Counted from the stretch's first letter, positions 1 to 6,367 are shown. The stretch: DNA of 9,259 nucleotides from Planctomycetaceae bacterium (GCA_029259875.1 JAJDEK010000274.1:1-9259); one strand, 5' to 3'. Program-made: numbers and translations. Notes: generated by a model not told the origin, from the sequence alone.

Positions 1-1409
1 CTTCAATGATTGCTCCACGTTCCTGTGTAATTGAAGCGTGTTCTGTGCCTACAGTCGATGGCCCGCCTCGAGCAAAGTCAGGTAGAAGAGCTTCTGCTGC
101 TCCTGGAGTCATCAAGGTTGCTACTCCTGATTCAGTGCGTGCTGAATATCAACGGGTAGCCCCGGTATTCGATCAATTAGGACTCAATGAGAACCTCTCG
201 CTTATTTTAAATGATGAAGGCACGAATCCTGCGGGATCAGGCAAAGCGCGTCAGCAATTTTTGTTTGGCTTAAGAGTCAAAATGAATAAAAAACGCTTGT
301 TACCGATCATGTTGAAGCCGGTTGCAAGTGGTGTTGTCGTTGATCCCAACGCGCGGCAAGAGCAGCAGTTTGATGAAATGAATGAGTTTACTCAGGAGTT
401 GCTCAATAAATCGTCTCGCTATCGCGATGAAGAATGGCAGCCCCGCAAATATAAGTCTGTAAAACTTTGGGAGAAAAACTCCGATCGTTTGCGCGAGAGA
501 GTTTACAACGAATTGATTGGCCGACTTCCCGAACCCGCGAAATCTGTTCCCTTGAATGTCCGGTCACGAAAGGTGATTGATCACAAACAATATCAAGGGT
601 ACGAAGTCATGTTGGATGTAATGCCTGATATTGTGGCCGGTGGTATCTTACTGATTCCTTCTGATATGAAGCCGGGAGAAAAACGTCCGGTAATTGTCTG
701 TCAGCATGGTCTGGAAGGCACACCTATGGACACCATTGACCCGAATGCAAAAGGATTTGGTGCATATAAAGCATTCAGTGAGCAACTGGTGAAACTGGGG
801 TTAATCGTCTATGCTCCGCAGAATCCGTATCGTGGTCGAGACCGGTTCCGTACTTTGCAGCGGAAGTCTAACCCGATGAAGCGGTCTCTTTACAGCTACA
901 TCATCCCCCAGCATGAGCGCACCTTGGATTGGCTCGATTCACTTCCCTTTGTGGATGGAAATCGTATTGGTTTTTACGGGCTTTCTTATGGAGGCAAGAC
1001 GGCCGTGCGCGTGCCGCCGTTTGTGAAAAAGTATGTTTTTTCGATTTGCTCAGGTGACTTCAACGAATGGGTACGAAAAAATGCAGACAGCGCCCATCGC
1101 TACAGTTATGTGTTTCATGGTGAATATGAAATCTTCGAATGGAATATGGGGCACGTTGCCAATTATGCGGAGTTGTCTTATTTGATGGCACCACGGCCCT
1201 TCATGGTGGAAAGGGGGCATAATGATGGCGTGGCCCCCGATGAATGGGTGGCTGCAGAATACGCGAAAGTGCGCCGGTTTTATGTTCAGATGGGTATCGG
1301 TGACAGAACAGAAATTGAATATTTTGATGGGCCGCATACCATCAATGGTAAAGACACGTTTGCATTTATTCTCAGAAACTTGAATTGGTCCCAACCGGGT
1401 AGTAGGTGA
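1..1409 (+). CDS. Tandem alpha/beta hydrolase (dienelactone hydrolase/acetylxylan-esterase-like), 5' end outside window
   Basis: The frame is already open at base 3, so the ATG at 6 is probably internal and the gene starts upstream. Residue numbers here count from that ATG. Residues about 2-89 look like the C-terminal end of a first hydrolase domain: an APR strand at 3-5, then SVRAEYQRV and a terminal strand. A linker follows, then a complete second alpha/beta hydrolase domain. It has an oxyanion-type HGLEG at 234-238, a nucleophile elbow GLSYGG with Ser327, an APR strand at 395-397, a probable acid Asp407 in GHNDG, and a probable catalytic His444 in DGPHTING. A carbohydrate- or ester-directed esterase is likely, but the substrate is not readable. 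In the first domain the position matching the catalytic His reads D-E-G-T, so that half may be inactive. No SignalP-type region is visible because the N-terminus is missing. Alternative: a complete single-domain enzyme starting at 6; less likely, given the domain remnant. Confidence 0.85.
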   Translation, partial: SMIAPRSCVIEACSVPTVDGPPRAKSGRRASAAPGVIKVATPDSVRAEYQRVAPVFDQLGLNENLSLILNDEGTNPAGSGKARQQFLFGLRVKMNKKRLLPIMLKPVASGVVVDPNARQEQQFDEMNEFTQELLNKSSRYRDEEWQPRKYKSVKLWEKNSDRLRERVYNELIGRLPEPAKSVPLNVRSRKVIDHKQYQGYEVMLDVMPDIVAGGILLIPSDMKPGEKRPVIVCQHGLEGTPMDTIDPNAKGFGAYKAFSEQLVKLGLIVYAPQNPYRGRDRFRTLQRKSNPMKRSLYSYIIPQHERTLDWLDSLPFVDGNRIGFYGLSYGGKTAVRVPPFVKKYVFSICSGDFNEWVRKNADSAHRYSYVFHGEYEIFEWNMGHVANYAELSYLMAPRPFMVERGHNDGVAPDEWVAAEYAKVRRFYVQMGIGDRTEIEYFDGPHTINGKDTFAFILRNLNWSQPGSR

Positions 1410-1489
1410 TTTCCCCCATGATTAGCGGTTAGGAATTCCAGAATAAAAAGCGTTCGTTCACATGCGAATTCTGTAATTAATGTGTATAT

Positions 1490-1495
1490 TATAAT
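1490..1495 (+). promoter_or_regulatory. TATAAT, possible -10 element
   Basis: A perfect TATAAT lies about 155 bases upstream of the LRR start. No convincing TTGACA-like -35 lies 16-18 bases upstream (GAATTC at 1466-1471 sits at that distance). If used, transcription would begin near 1502 and place the 1512-1560 hairpin at the 5' end of the mRNA. In AT-rich DNA this match may be chance. Confidence 0.25.
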
Positions 1496-1511
1496 TGCAA
1501 ATTGTTATAAG

Positions 1512-1560
1512 TAAATGCGGAATTCTATACTCATGGATAGGTATAGAGGCTTCGCATTTA
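1512..1560 (+). repeat. Long imperfect hairpin
   Basis: Eight outer base pairs (TAAATGCG/CGCATTTA) and six inner base pairs (CTATAC at 1525-1530 with GTATAG at 1541-1546) flank a 5/6-base internal loop that can itself partly pair (G-T, A-T, T-G, T-A). The apical loop is ten bases. No T run follows it, so it is not a classical rho-independent terminator, though it could still end or protect the hydrolase transcript or lie in the 5' leader of the LRR mRNA. Confidence 0.5.
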
Positions 1561-1633
1561 TATTTATGTAGAAAACGAACGTTGAGTTCAGCTTGGTGAT
1601 GGATGGGCCTTCATCATGTCAGACCTTGCTATT

Positions 1634-1643
1634 CCTAATTAGG
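1634..1643 (+). promoter_or_regulatory. Perfect palindrome overlapping the LRR ribosome-binding site
   Basis: CCTAATTAGG is a perfect 10-base palindrome. Its last three bases, AGG, are the only Shine-Dalgarno-like sequence for the ATG at 1652, eight bases away. An in-frame TAG at 1640-1642 lies inside it, which fixes 1652 as the furthest upstream start of the LRR frame. Its left half also takes part in the long pairing with 1429-1436, so ribosome access could depend on which structure forms. That last point is inference. Confidence 0.35.
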
Positions 1644-1651
1644 TTATCAAA

Positions 1652-2581
1652 ATGAGTAAAACTGCCACGGATTCAGCGGAAGAAGTTCCCCCGGAATCAA
1701 CGTTGGAAACGGATATCAAAGCACTTAAGGAAATTAGCGCCAATTTGAAAATGGACTACAACGGTAATATCTCTCAGGTGTCATTTTCAGGTTCCAAATT
1801 AGTGGATGCCGGGCTGGTGTATCTCGGACGCTTGGTAAAATTGCGCAAATTGGATCTCTCGGGGTCGAAAGTGACCGATGAAGGAATGGTCCATATCAAG
1901 CCCTTGAAGAGCTTGCGCGAAGTTACGTTGCATGGGATTCCTGTCTCTGATGCGGGCTTGGCGGAATTCAAAAAATTGACCAATTTGGAAGTACTCAATC
2001 TTTCACGTACCAAGATCACTGATGTCGGTTTAAAGCACCTGAAAGGCTTAGAAAATCTAAAAGAGCTTTTTCTTACAGGCCTGGAAATCACTGATGAAGG
2101 TCTTGCACATATTTCTGGCCTGAAGAGTTTGGAAACATTGGGATTGTCTGAAACACAAATCACAGACGAAGGACTGACACACGTTAAAGGTCTGAAAAAG
2201 TTACGGGTACTCTTATTACGAGATACACACATCTCCGATGATGGGCTCAAGCAAATTAAGGGGCTAACCCGTTTGCAGCGGTTATGGATTCGAAACACAG
2301 AAGTCACAGACGATGGCATGAAGTATCTTGCAAAAATGAAAGATATGGAATGGTTAGAGCTGAATGACACCGAGGTCAGCAACGTTGGAATCTCGGAACT
2401 CAAGACACTTGAGAATATTGTGGATATGAATTTACGCAATACCGCTGTAACTGATAAGTGTATTCCTTCCCTCAAAAAGATGAAGAATCTGGGCACACTT
2501 TATATTGATGGGACCGAAATCACAGAAGAGGGAATTGCCAAACTCGAAAAGGGACTCCCTTATTGTCGTATTGAAAAATAA
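1652..2581 (+). CDS. Leucine-rich-repeat protein, eleven gapless 24-residue repeats
   Basis: The 309-residue protein has an acidic, polar N-terminus (1-39) followed by eleven repeats of exactly 24 residues, beginning at residues 40, 64, 88, 112, 136, 160, 184, 208, 232, 256 and 280. The repeat pattern is LxxLxLxxTxITDEGLxxL, the common planctomycete TDEGL type. The end, GLPYCRIEK, resembles the usual C-terminal cap (LPxCxI) of these proteins. LRR solenoids bind protein partners; the partner is unknown and there is no attached enzymatic domain. No signal peptide, lipobox or membrane segment is visible, and an in-frame stop at 1640-1642 excludes an N-terminal extension. It is therefore predicted cytoplasmic, unlike many planctomycete LRR proteins. 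It is a single-gene unit convergent with the epimerase gene downstream. The family assignment is sure; the role is not known. Confidence 0.93.
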   Translation: MSKTATDSAEEVPPESTLETDIKALKEISANLKMDYNGNISQVSFSGSKLVDAGLVYLGRLVKLRKLDLSGSKVTDEGMVHIKPLKSLREVTLHGIPVSDAGLAEFKKLTNLEVLNLSRTKITDVGLKHLKGLENLKELFLTGLEITDEGLAHISGLKSLETLGLSETQITDEGLTHVKGLKKLRVLLLRDTHISDDGLKQIKGLTRLQRLWIRNTEVTDDGMKYLAKMKDMEWLELNDTEVSNVGISELKTLENIVDMNLRNTAVTDKCIPSLKKMKNLGTLYIDGTEITEEGIAKLEKGLPYCRIEK

Positions 2582-2610
2582 TCGTTGATTGATTTACTTC
2601 AATATGACGT

Positions 2611-2644
2611 TAAGCGATTTTGCTAAAGGACTGCTTCGCTTTAG
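2611..2644. terminator. Weak overlapping hairpins between convergent genes
   Basis: Two alternative stems sit in the 59-base gap and run into the epimerase stop: AAGCGA (2612-2617) with TCGCTT (2636-2641), and CTAAAG (2623-2628) with CTTTAG (2639-2644). They share bases, so only one can form at a time. No strong T run follows on either strand. The position between two convergent 3' ends suggests a shared termination region; the structure alone is weak. Confidence 0.25.
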
Positions 2645-3408
2645 GAGTAGGTAGATTCGGAAGGTATAGGTTGGTCCTCGCATCCCATTTGGAAGCCCAT
2701 TTCTTCGGGAATTAAGGTGGCCTGATAGCCCAAAATTTCCTGTGCTTTACTCAGATCCCAACGACGCTTTGAACTCTCTCCCACAATCGTGATGACTTCA
2801 CAGCCATCTATCTCTGCTATCAGTGATTTCTGATATGCCTGCATCAGGTCGGGGAACGGAACCCATTGCGGACGGAGTGGATGTGTTTTCCAGAGAGGAT
2901 GTTCAAGGTCAATAGGTTTGGGGATTCGCAGGCAGACAACAGACATTCCATATTCGCGCGCATAATGGGCACACATGACTTCACACAGCTGTTTCGTCAG
3001 TGCATACGAACCTACAGGCCGTGGCTCGGCATCGGATTCGATCCACTGAGGAGCCTGATAACCCTGGACGGTCATAATACTGCTGGTGAAGATGAATCGT
3101 TTCACACCGACATCGCGTGCGGCTTCTAATAGATTGAACGTCCCTTTTACATTGACATCAAACCGTTTCCCATTCAGTTCATCGCCTTCCATCGGGCCTT
3201 CGTCAGCTTGTTTTGCTAAATGAATAACAGCATCAATGCCCTGCATTGCAGCGCGTGTTTGCGTGGAGTCAGTAATATCCAGAGGTAAAAATCGCGAATC
3301 ATTTTGTTCTGGGTGAATGTCTCCCAGAATCAGTTCATCATCTGCCTGCCAGTGACGAGCAAAGTATCTACCAACGTAACCTGAGGCACCTGTGATTAGC
3401 ACTCTCAT
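2641..3408 (-). CDS. NAD(P)-dependent epimerase/dehydratase-family oxidoreductase (extended SDR)
   Basis: Start chosen at 3408 (MRVLITGASGYVG), giving 255 residues; the frame is open to 3558, but the extra 50 residues overlap the dipeptidase gene and are not SDR-like. A Rossmann motif GASGYVG (Gly7, Gly10, Gly13) opens the protein. Asp30 ends the second strand, as in NAD-preferring members. A DITD motif follows at 44-47. The active site is visible as SS at 109-110 and the YxxxK pair Tyr135/Lys139 in SYALTK. NVKGTFNLLEAARDVGVKRFIFTSS is typical of nucleotide-sugar epimerases and uronate-dehydrogenase-like enzymes; the short length favours the latter, but the substrate cannot be read. No signal peptide, so cytoplasmic. 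It is the last gene of the leftward unit, 41 bases after the M19 gene, with only a weak GAG-type ribosome site. Confidence 0.88.
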   Translation of the reverse strand: MRVLITGASGYVGRYFARHWQADDELILGDIHPEQNDSRFLPLDITDSTQTRAAMQGIDAVIHLAKQADEGPMEGDELNGKRFDVNVKGTFNLLEAARDVGVKRFIFTSSIMTVQGYQAPQWIESDAEPRPVGSYALTKQLCEVMCAHYAREYGMSVVCLRIPKPIDLEHPLWKTHPLRPQWVPFPDLMQAYQKSLIAEIDGCEVITIVGESSKRRWDLSKAQEILGYQATLIPEEMGFQMGCEDQPIPSESTYS

Positions 3409-3449
3409 GATGGGGCACTCACTTAGAGAAAGAGAAATCTTGTGTGGTT

Positions 3450-4799
3450 TCAGGAATAGGACTGCTGACAAACCCGCAGGATATTGCCACCAATTATTTT
3501 TTGTATGTCTGCATCGGAGTAGCCCCGCTGCACAAGACCAACAGTAAACAAAGGCCAATTTGTCCAGGAAACGCTAAGCCGCATGTTAGGGGTTTCTACA
3601 TACGGATCAGCGGGCCACAAACTTCGCCACGGTTTTCGTGAGCGTGGTGCGCGGGGTACTTTTTTATTTTCCAAAGCACTGTTGCGCGATGTGTATGACA
3701 CATCAGTTCCTATAGCCACGTGGTCGATACCAAAATTTTTCGCAACGTAATCGATCTGATCCAGTAACGCACTGATATCTCCTTTCCCTCCCAAATAACG
3801 GGGAATGCAACAGATGCCGATCAAACCGCCGGTATCAGCGATGGCTTTAATGACGTTGTTCGGTTTGCTGCGAATATGGTGATGCAGCGTATTACAAGTC
3901 GTGTGACTGGCCACAACAGGTCGCGTAGAGATCTGAGCCGTTTCCAGACTCGTTTGCCAGCCGGAGTGCGCCACGTCCGGGATAATTCCTAACCGGTTCA
4001 TTTCGGCGACTACTTCCCGACCAAAGTCACTCAAGCCGGCATTGGCGGGTTCCGCACAGCCATCGCCGAGCATATTTCGACGATTGTATGTCATGTGCAT
4101 CATCCGAATTCCCAACTGATAAAAGATCCGCATGTATTTCATTTCGTCAGTGGTTGTTTCCCATTGCTGTGTTAAGGGAACTCCGTTACCTGTCAGATAT
4201 AAACAATGGCGGCCTTCTTGTTTCGCCTGCAAAATGTCATCGGGAGTGACTGCCTTGGAAACAAAATCGGACAACATGTCAGTTGTATAAGTGAAACGAG
4301 CCAGTCGCTTGATCAGTCGCAAGGGGTCCTGCCCTTCTTCGCCAGCATTTTGGAAGACACAGGTTACTCCGGCGGCATCAAACGCCTCTTTGAATTCACG
4401 TTGTTCTGCTGGGTCGGTCACACAGCGCGTCATCGACATGTCTTCTCTTAAATCCTTGAGTTCGGCTGATGAGGCATGCTCTTTAATCGCCGCTGCTAAC
4501 TGGTCGCCATCAACGGCGGCCCGCGGTGCAAACCCGTAAGCGTCGAATACCAGTGAGTCTGTATGCAGTTGCAGCCCATGCTCCAATTGTTTTGGGGTCG
4601 GCTTCAATATGTCCAGCGCGACTTTTCTTGCATGTAGAATGGTTTCATTCTGAATGGGCTTTGGTTTTACAGTGGCGGCAGTTGATTTTTCTTTTTTTTC
4701 AGCTGCGTTTAGATTTGATGCCGTTGTCGCACCCAAACCAGTGGCGGCGACACCCAAAGAAGTACCCAGGAACGAACGACGATTAAGGGAGTTTTTCAT
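3450..4799 (-). CDS. Tat-exported M19 (membrane dipeptidase family) homologue with altered metal site
   Basis: The 449-residue protein starts with a twin-arginine signal (NRRSFLG, Arg7-Arg8), an Ala/Gly-rich hydrophobic stretch to about 29, and likely cleavage near Ala32-Ala33, so it should act outside the cytoplasm. The body follows peptidase family M19, zinc enzymes that cleave dipeptides: YQLGIR at 227-232, DVAHSG with His278, SHTT with His299, HIRSKPN with Arg310, IGTD with Asp366, and the terminal GGNILRV. However, the family's first ligand motif, which in the human enzyme reads DGHND (His20, Asp22), aligns with FDAYGF at 85-90, giving Tyr88 and Phe90. The bridging Glu125 (human) aligns with Asn205. 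Dipeptidase activity is therefore doubtful; a one-metal enzyme or binding protein is possible. A GGA about eight bases upstream supports the start. It lies 65 bases after the Rieske gene and 41 before the epimerase gene. Confidence 0.85.
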   Translation of the reverse strand: MKNSLNRRSFLGTSLGVAATGLGATTASNLNAAEKKEKSTAATVKPKPIQNETILHARKVALDILKPTPKQLEHGLQLHTDSLVFDAYGFAPRAAVDGDQLAAAIKEHASSAELKDLREDMSMTRCVTDPAEQREFKEAFDAAGVTCVFQNAGEEGQDPLRLIKRLARFTYTTDMLSDFVSKAVTPDDILQAKQEGRHCLYLTGNGVPLTQQWETTTDEMKYMRIFYQLGIRMMHMTYNRRNMLGDGCAEPANAGLSDFGREVVAEMNRLGIIPDVAHSGWQTSLETAQISTRPVVASHTTCNTLHHHIRSKPNNVIKAIADTGGLIGICCIPRYLGGKGDISALLDQIDYVAKNFGIDHVAIGTDVSYTSRNSALENKKVPRAPRSRKPWRSLWPADPYVETPNMRLSVSWTNWPLFTVGLVQRGYSDADIQKIIGGNILRVCQQSYS

Positions 4800-4817
4800 G
4801 TTGAATTCCGTTGATGC

Positions 4818-4841
4818 GGGTGGTTGTTGTGGTGGGTTGTG
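4818..4841 (+). repeat. 24-base G/T-only tract in the Rieske-M19 spacer
   Basis: Every base from 4818 to 4841 is G or T on the plus strand (A or C on the mRNA-like minus strand). The G runs GGG, GG, GG and GGG at 4818-4836 would allow a two-layer G-quadruplex on the template strand. It sits about 20 bases upstream of the M19 start codon, just outside the ribosome-binding site. A function is not shown. Confidence 0.45.
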
Positions 4842-4864
4842 AGGTCTTAATTTTGCAGGTCAGC

Positions 4865-5731
4865 TCATTTTTGATCGCAGCCACAACCGCCGCTTGAACA
4901 ACCCGATGGTTCGGGGGCTTCATCAACGGGGTGGAAAACAATCCGCCAGGCATAATTGGCATTGAGTTCCTGCGCAAGTATTTCGAGTGCAGGCATGCGG
5001 CTTCCCAGATAGTATAGCACGACCGTTTGTTGATCAAATAATTGTTCACAGTCAATGATTTCTGTGGGCATCCCGCGCTCTTGGATCAAATTCTGACAAT
5101 CCTGAAAGACGTGTGCTGTGACATCTTCCTGACGGGACAGTGTCTGCTGGTCTGCAGGAGTAAACTCACGCAGAATCGATCCGGCAGGAGTGATCGAGTT
5201 TTCCGGACTGACTGCTGATGAAAGAATCTCCCCGACTTCTTCGCCTCGGCTTGTTTTTAAAATGATGCGATCGCGGTGTGTATAAGCGGCGTCTTCTTCT
5301 GCCGAGAAATGGTCAATCCAACCCATCACTCCATAACGCACCAGGAACAGATTTTTGTAGGTGCCTTGTTCTTCAATAGCAGATGCGTCAATCAGAATGA
5401 CGCCGGATTCTAACTTGACGTCATAGCGAGTCAGAGGAAATTCAGGAAAGTCATGGCACTCTCCCGACGCAACATCAAAAGTCCAATCATGCAACGGGCA
5501 AGCGATTTCCGTTCCCGTGCCATCTCCTTCCACCAGTGAAGCGCCCTGGTGTGGACAACAATCATGGATGGCATAGAATTCTCCTGGCTGGTCATTATCG
5601 ACGACATGGAACACCGCGATCTCAGTTCCCTTGATCGAATATACTTTACGATTGCCGGGAGAAATTTCTGAAGCGTCTCCCAGTGGAATCCAGTTAGTCA
5701 TTTGCGTTGGTCCGTAGTCAAAATGAGACAT
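4865..5731 (-). CDS. Rieske [2Fe-2S] - PSP1 domain fusion protein
   Basis: The 288-residue protein (or 278, if it starts at Met11, base 5701) has two parts. Residues about 12-116 are a Rieske ferredoxin domain of the small NirD/dioxygenase-ferredoxin type, with ligands Cys59-Pro-His61 and Cys78-Pro-Leu-His81. Residues about 127-268 match the PSP1 region (RicT/YaaT family): LVRYGVMGWIDHF, then RGEEVGEIL, then REFTPADQQTL and the strand TEIIDCEQLFDQQTVVLYYL. The tail, GCSSGGCGC, carries Cys278, Cys283 and Cys285. PSP1 proteins in Bacillus act with RicA/RicF in a complex that carries Fe-S clusters and affects RNA maturation; whether that applies here is inference. No signal peptide, so cytoplasmic. 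The Rieske part could pass electrons or sense redox state. It is the first gene of the leftward unit and is transcribed away from the nucleotidase gene. Start choice between 5731 and 5701 is unsettled; neither has a strong ribosome site. Confidence 0.88.
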   Translation of the reverse strand: MSHFDYGPTQMTNWIPLGDASEISPGNRKVYSIKGTEIAVFHVVDNDQPGEFYAIHDCCPHQGASLVEGDGTGTEIACPLHDWTFDVASGECHDFPEFPLTRYDVKLESGVILIDASAIEEQGTYKNLFLVRYGVMGWIDHFSAEEDAAYTHRDRIILKTSRGEEVGEILSSAVSPENSITPAGSILREFTPADQQTLSRQEDVTAHVFQDCQNLIQERGMPTEIIDCEQLFDQQTVVLYYLGSRMPALEILAQELNANYAWRIVFHPVDEAPEPSGCSSGGCGCDQK

Positions 5732-5742
5732 TGCCGCTAAGC

Positions 5743-5778
5743 TTGTCTGTACAATTTTATGATAGGCTCAACAGACAA
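5743..5778. promoter_or_regulatory. 8-bp inverted repeat in the divergent promoter region
   Basis: TTGTCTGT (5743-5750) and ACAGACAA (5771-5778) are perfect inverted copies with 20 bases between them (28 bases centre to centre, a little under three helical turns). They lie between the divergent starts of the Rieske-PSP1 gene and the nucleotidase gene, where an operator for a dimeric or looping regulator would be expected. No clear -35/-10 pair could be assigned on either strand. Confidence 0.35.
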
Positions 5779-5824
5779 TCATACCGTTTTATCACCAAAT
5801 TTTCTGCATGTAGAGAAAAAATCG

Positions 5825-6367
5825 ATGGCTGTGCGACATATATTACTGGACATGGACGGGGTGATCGCCGATTTTATGGGGTCAATCCTGGAGCTGCATG
5901 GTCAGGAGCATCTGGCCGAGAATTGGCCTGAGGGAGAAGCCGATTACGCGGGCGTGGTAGGCATGACCAAAGATGAGTTCTGGAAACCCGTTGATGCCTT
6001 GGGAGGACAATTTTGGAAAAACTTTCCTCCTTATCCTTGGTGCAAAGAGTTATTAGCTCTGCTGAGAGCGACAGCTCCACTTACCATCAGTACTTCACCC
6101 AGCCGCAGTGCAGCCTGTGCTTCTGCCAAGGTTGAATGGTTGCGACAGCATTTCGAAGAGCCGCATTTCATGGACTTTATGATTGGCACGCAAAAGTACC
6201 TCCTTGCTAAACCAGATGTTGTACTCGTGGACGATCAACATAAAAATATCGAGCTGTTTCGGGAGCATGGTGGTCAGGTGATCCTGTTTCCCCAACCCTG
6301 GAATGCGAATTTTGCGATCAAGGATAAAATCGCGTATGTCAAATCAGAGCTGGAAAAGATGCTTTAA
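5825..6367 (+). CDS. 5'(3')-deoxyribonucleotidase-like HAD phosphatase (NT5C family)
   Basis: Start chosen at 5825 (MAVRHILLDMDGV), giving 180 residues, the usual length. An upstream ATG at 5759 adds 22 residues without similarity to the family and would run through the divergent-promoter inverted repeat. HAD motif I is DMDGV with nucleophile Asp9 and Asp11. Motif II is TISTS at about 87-91. A motif III lysine is probably Lys102 in AKVEW. Motif IV is LVDDQHKN with Asp136-Asp137. These fit the NT5C/PF06941 group that removes phosphate from deoxyribonucleoside monophosphates, a housekeeping or salvage role in the cytoplasm. Other small-molecule phosphatase activity is possible. Single-gene unit on the plus strand; the ribosome site is poor (GAGA about ten bases upstream). 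Confidence 0.85.
   Translation: MAVRHILLDMDGVIADFMGSILELHGQEHLAENWPEGEADYAGVVGMTKDEFWKPVDALGGQFWKNFPPYPWCKELLALLRATAPLTISTSPSRSAACASAKVEWLRQHFEEPHFMDFMIGTQKYLLAKPDVVLVDDQHKNIELFREHGGQVILFPQPWNANFAIKDKIAYVKSELEKML

Larger units (their letters stand above)
1427..1640 (+). promoter_or_regulatory. Nested inverted repeats, candidate structured leader RNA of the LRR gene
   Basis: This fills most of the 242-base gap between the hydrolase and the LRR gene. Four pairings nest or follow each other. TTAGGAAT (1429-1436) pairs with ATTCCTAA (1631-1638), with two further G-T pairs outside. CGTTCGTT (1451-1458) pairs with AACGAACG (1574-1581). TAAATGCG (1512-1519) pairs with CGCATTTA (1553-1560). TGATG (1597-1601) pairs with CATCA (1612-1616). 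An alternative arm, ATGCGAA (1462-1468), can also pair with TTCGCAT (1551-1557), which would exclude the 1512-1560 hairpin. This is read directly from the sequence. That it folds as RNA and controls the LRR gene is inference. An AT-rich region of this size can hold an 8-bp repeat by chance, but three nested ones are less expected. Confidence 0.3.

Noticed and set aside
1774..2496. Open minus-strand frame of 240 codons inside the LRR gene
   Set aside because: It is the mirror of the repeated LRR codons: its Ser/Pro-rich repeats follow the 24-residue period of the plus strand and resemble no protein.
3409..3558. N-terminal extension of the epimerase frame to an ATG at 3558
   Set aside because: It overlaps the end of the M19 gene by about 110 bases, has no SDR similarity, and the Rossmann motif begins right after the internal ATG at 3408.
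4783..5055. Minus-strand frame of 90 codons spanning the Rieske-M19 spacer
   Set aside because: It overlaps the PSP1 end out of frame and its threonine run comes from the A/C-rich tract.
5759..5824. Upstream ATG of the nucleotidase frame
   Set aside because: The extra 22 residues are polar and not family-like; the HAD motif I starts six residues after the ATG at 5825, as usual.
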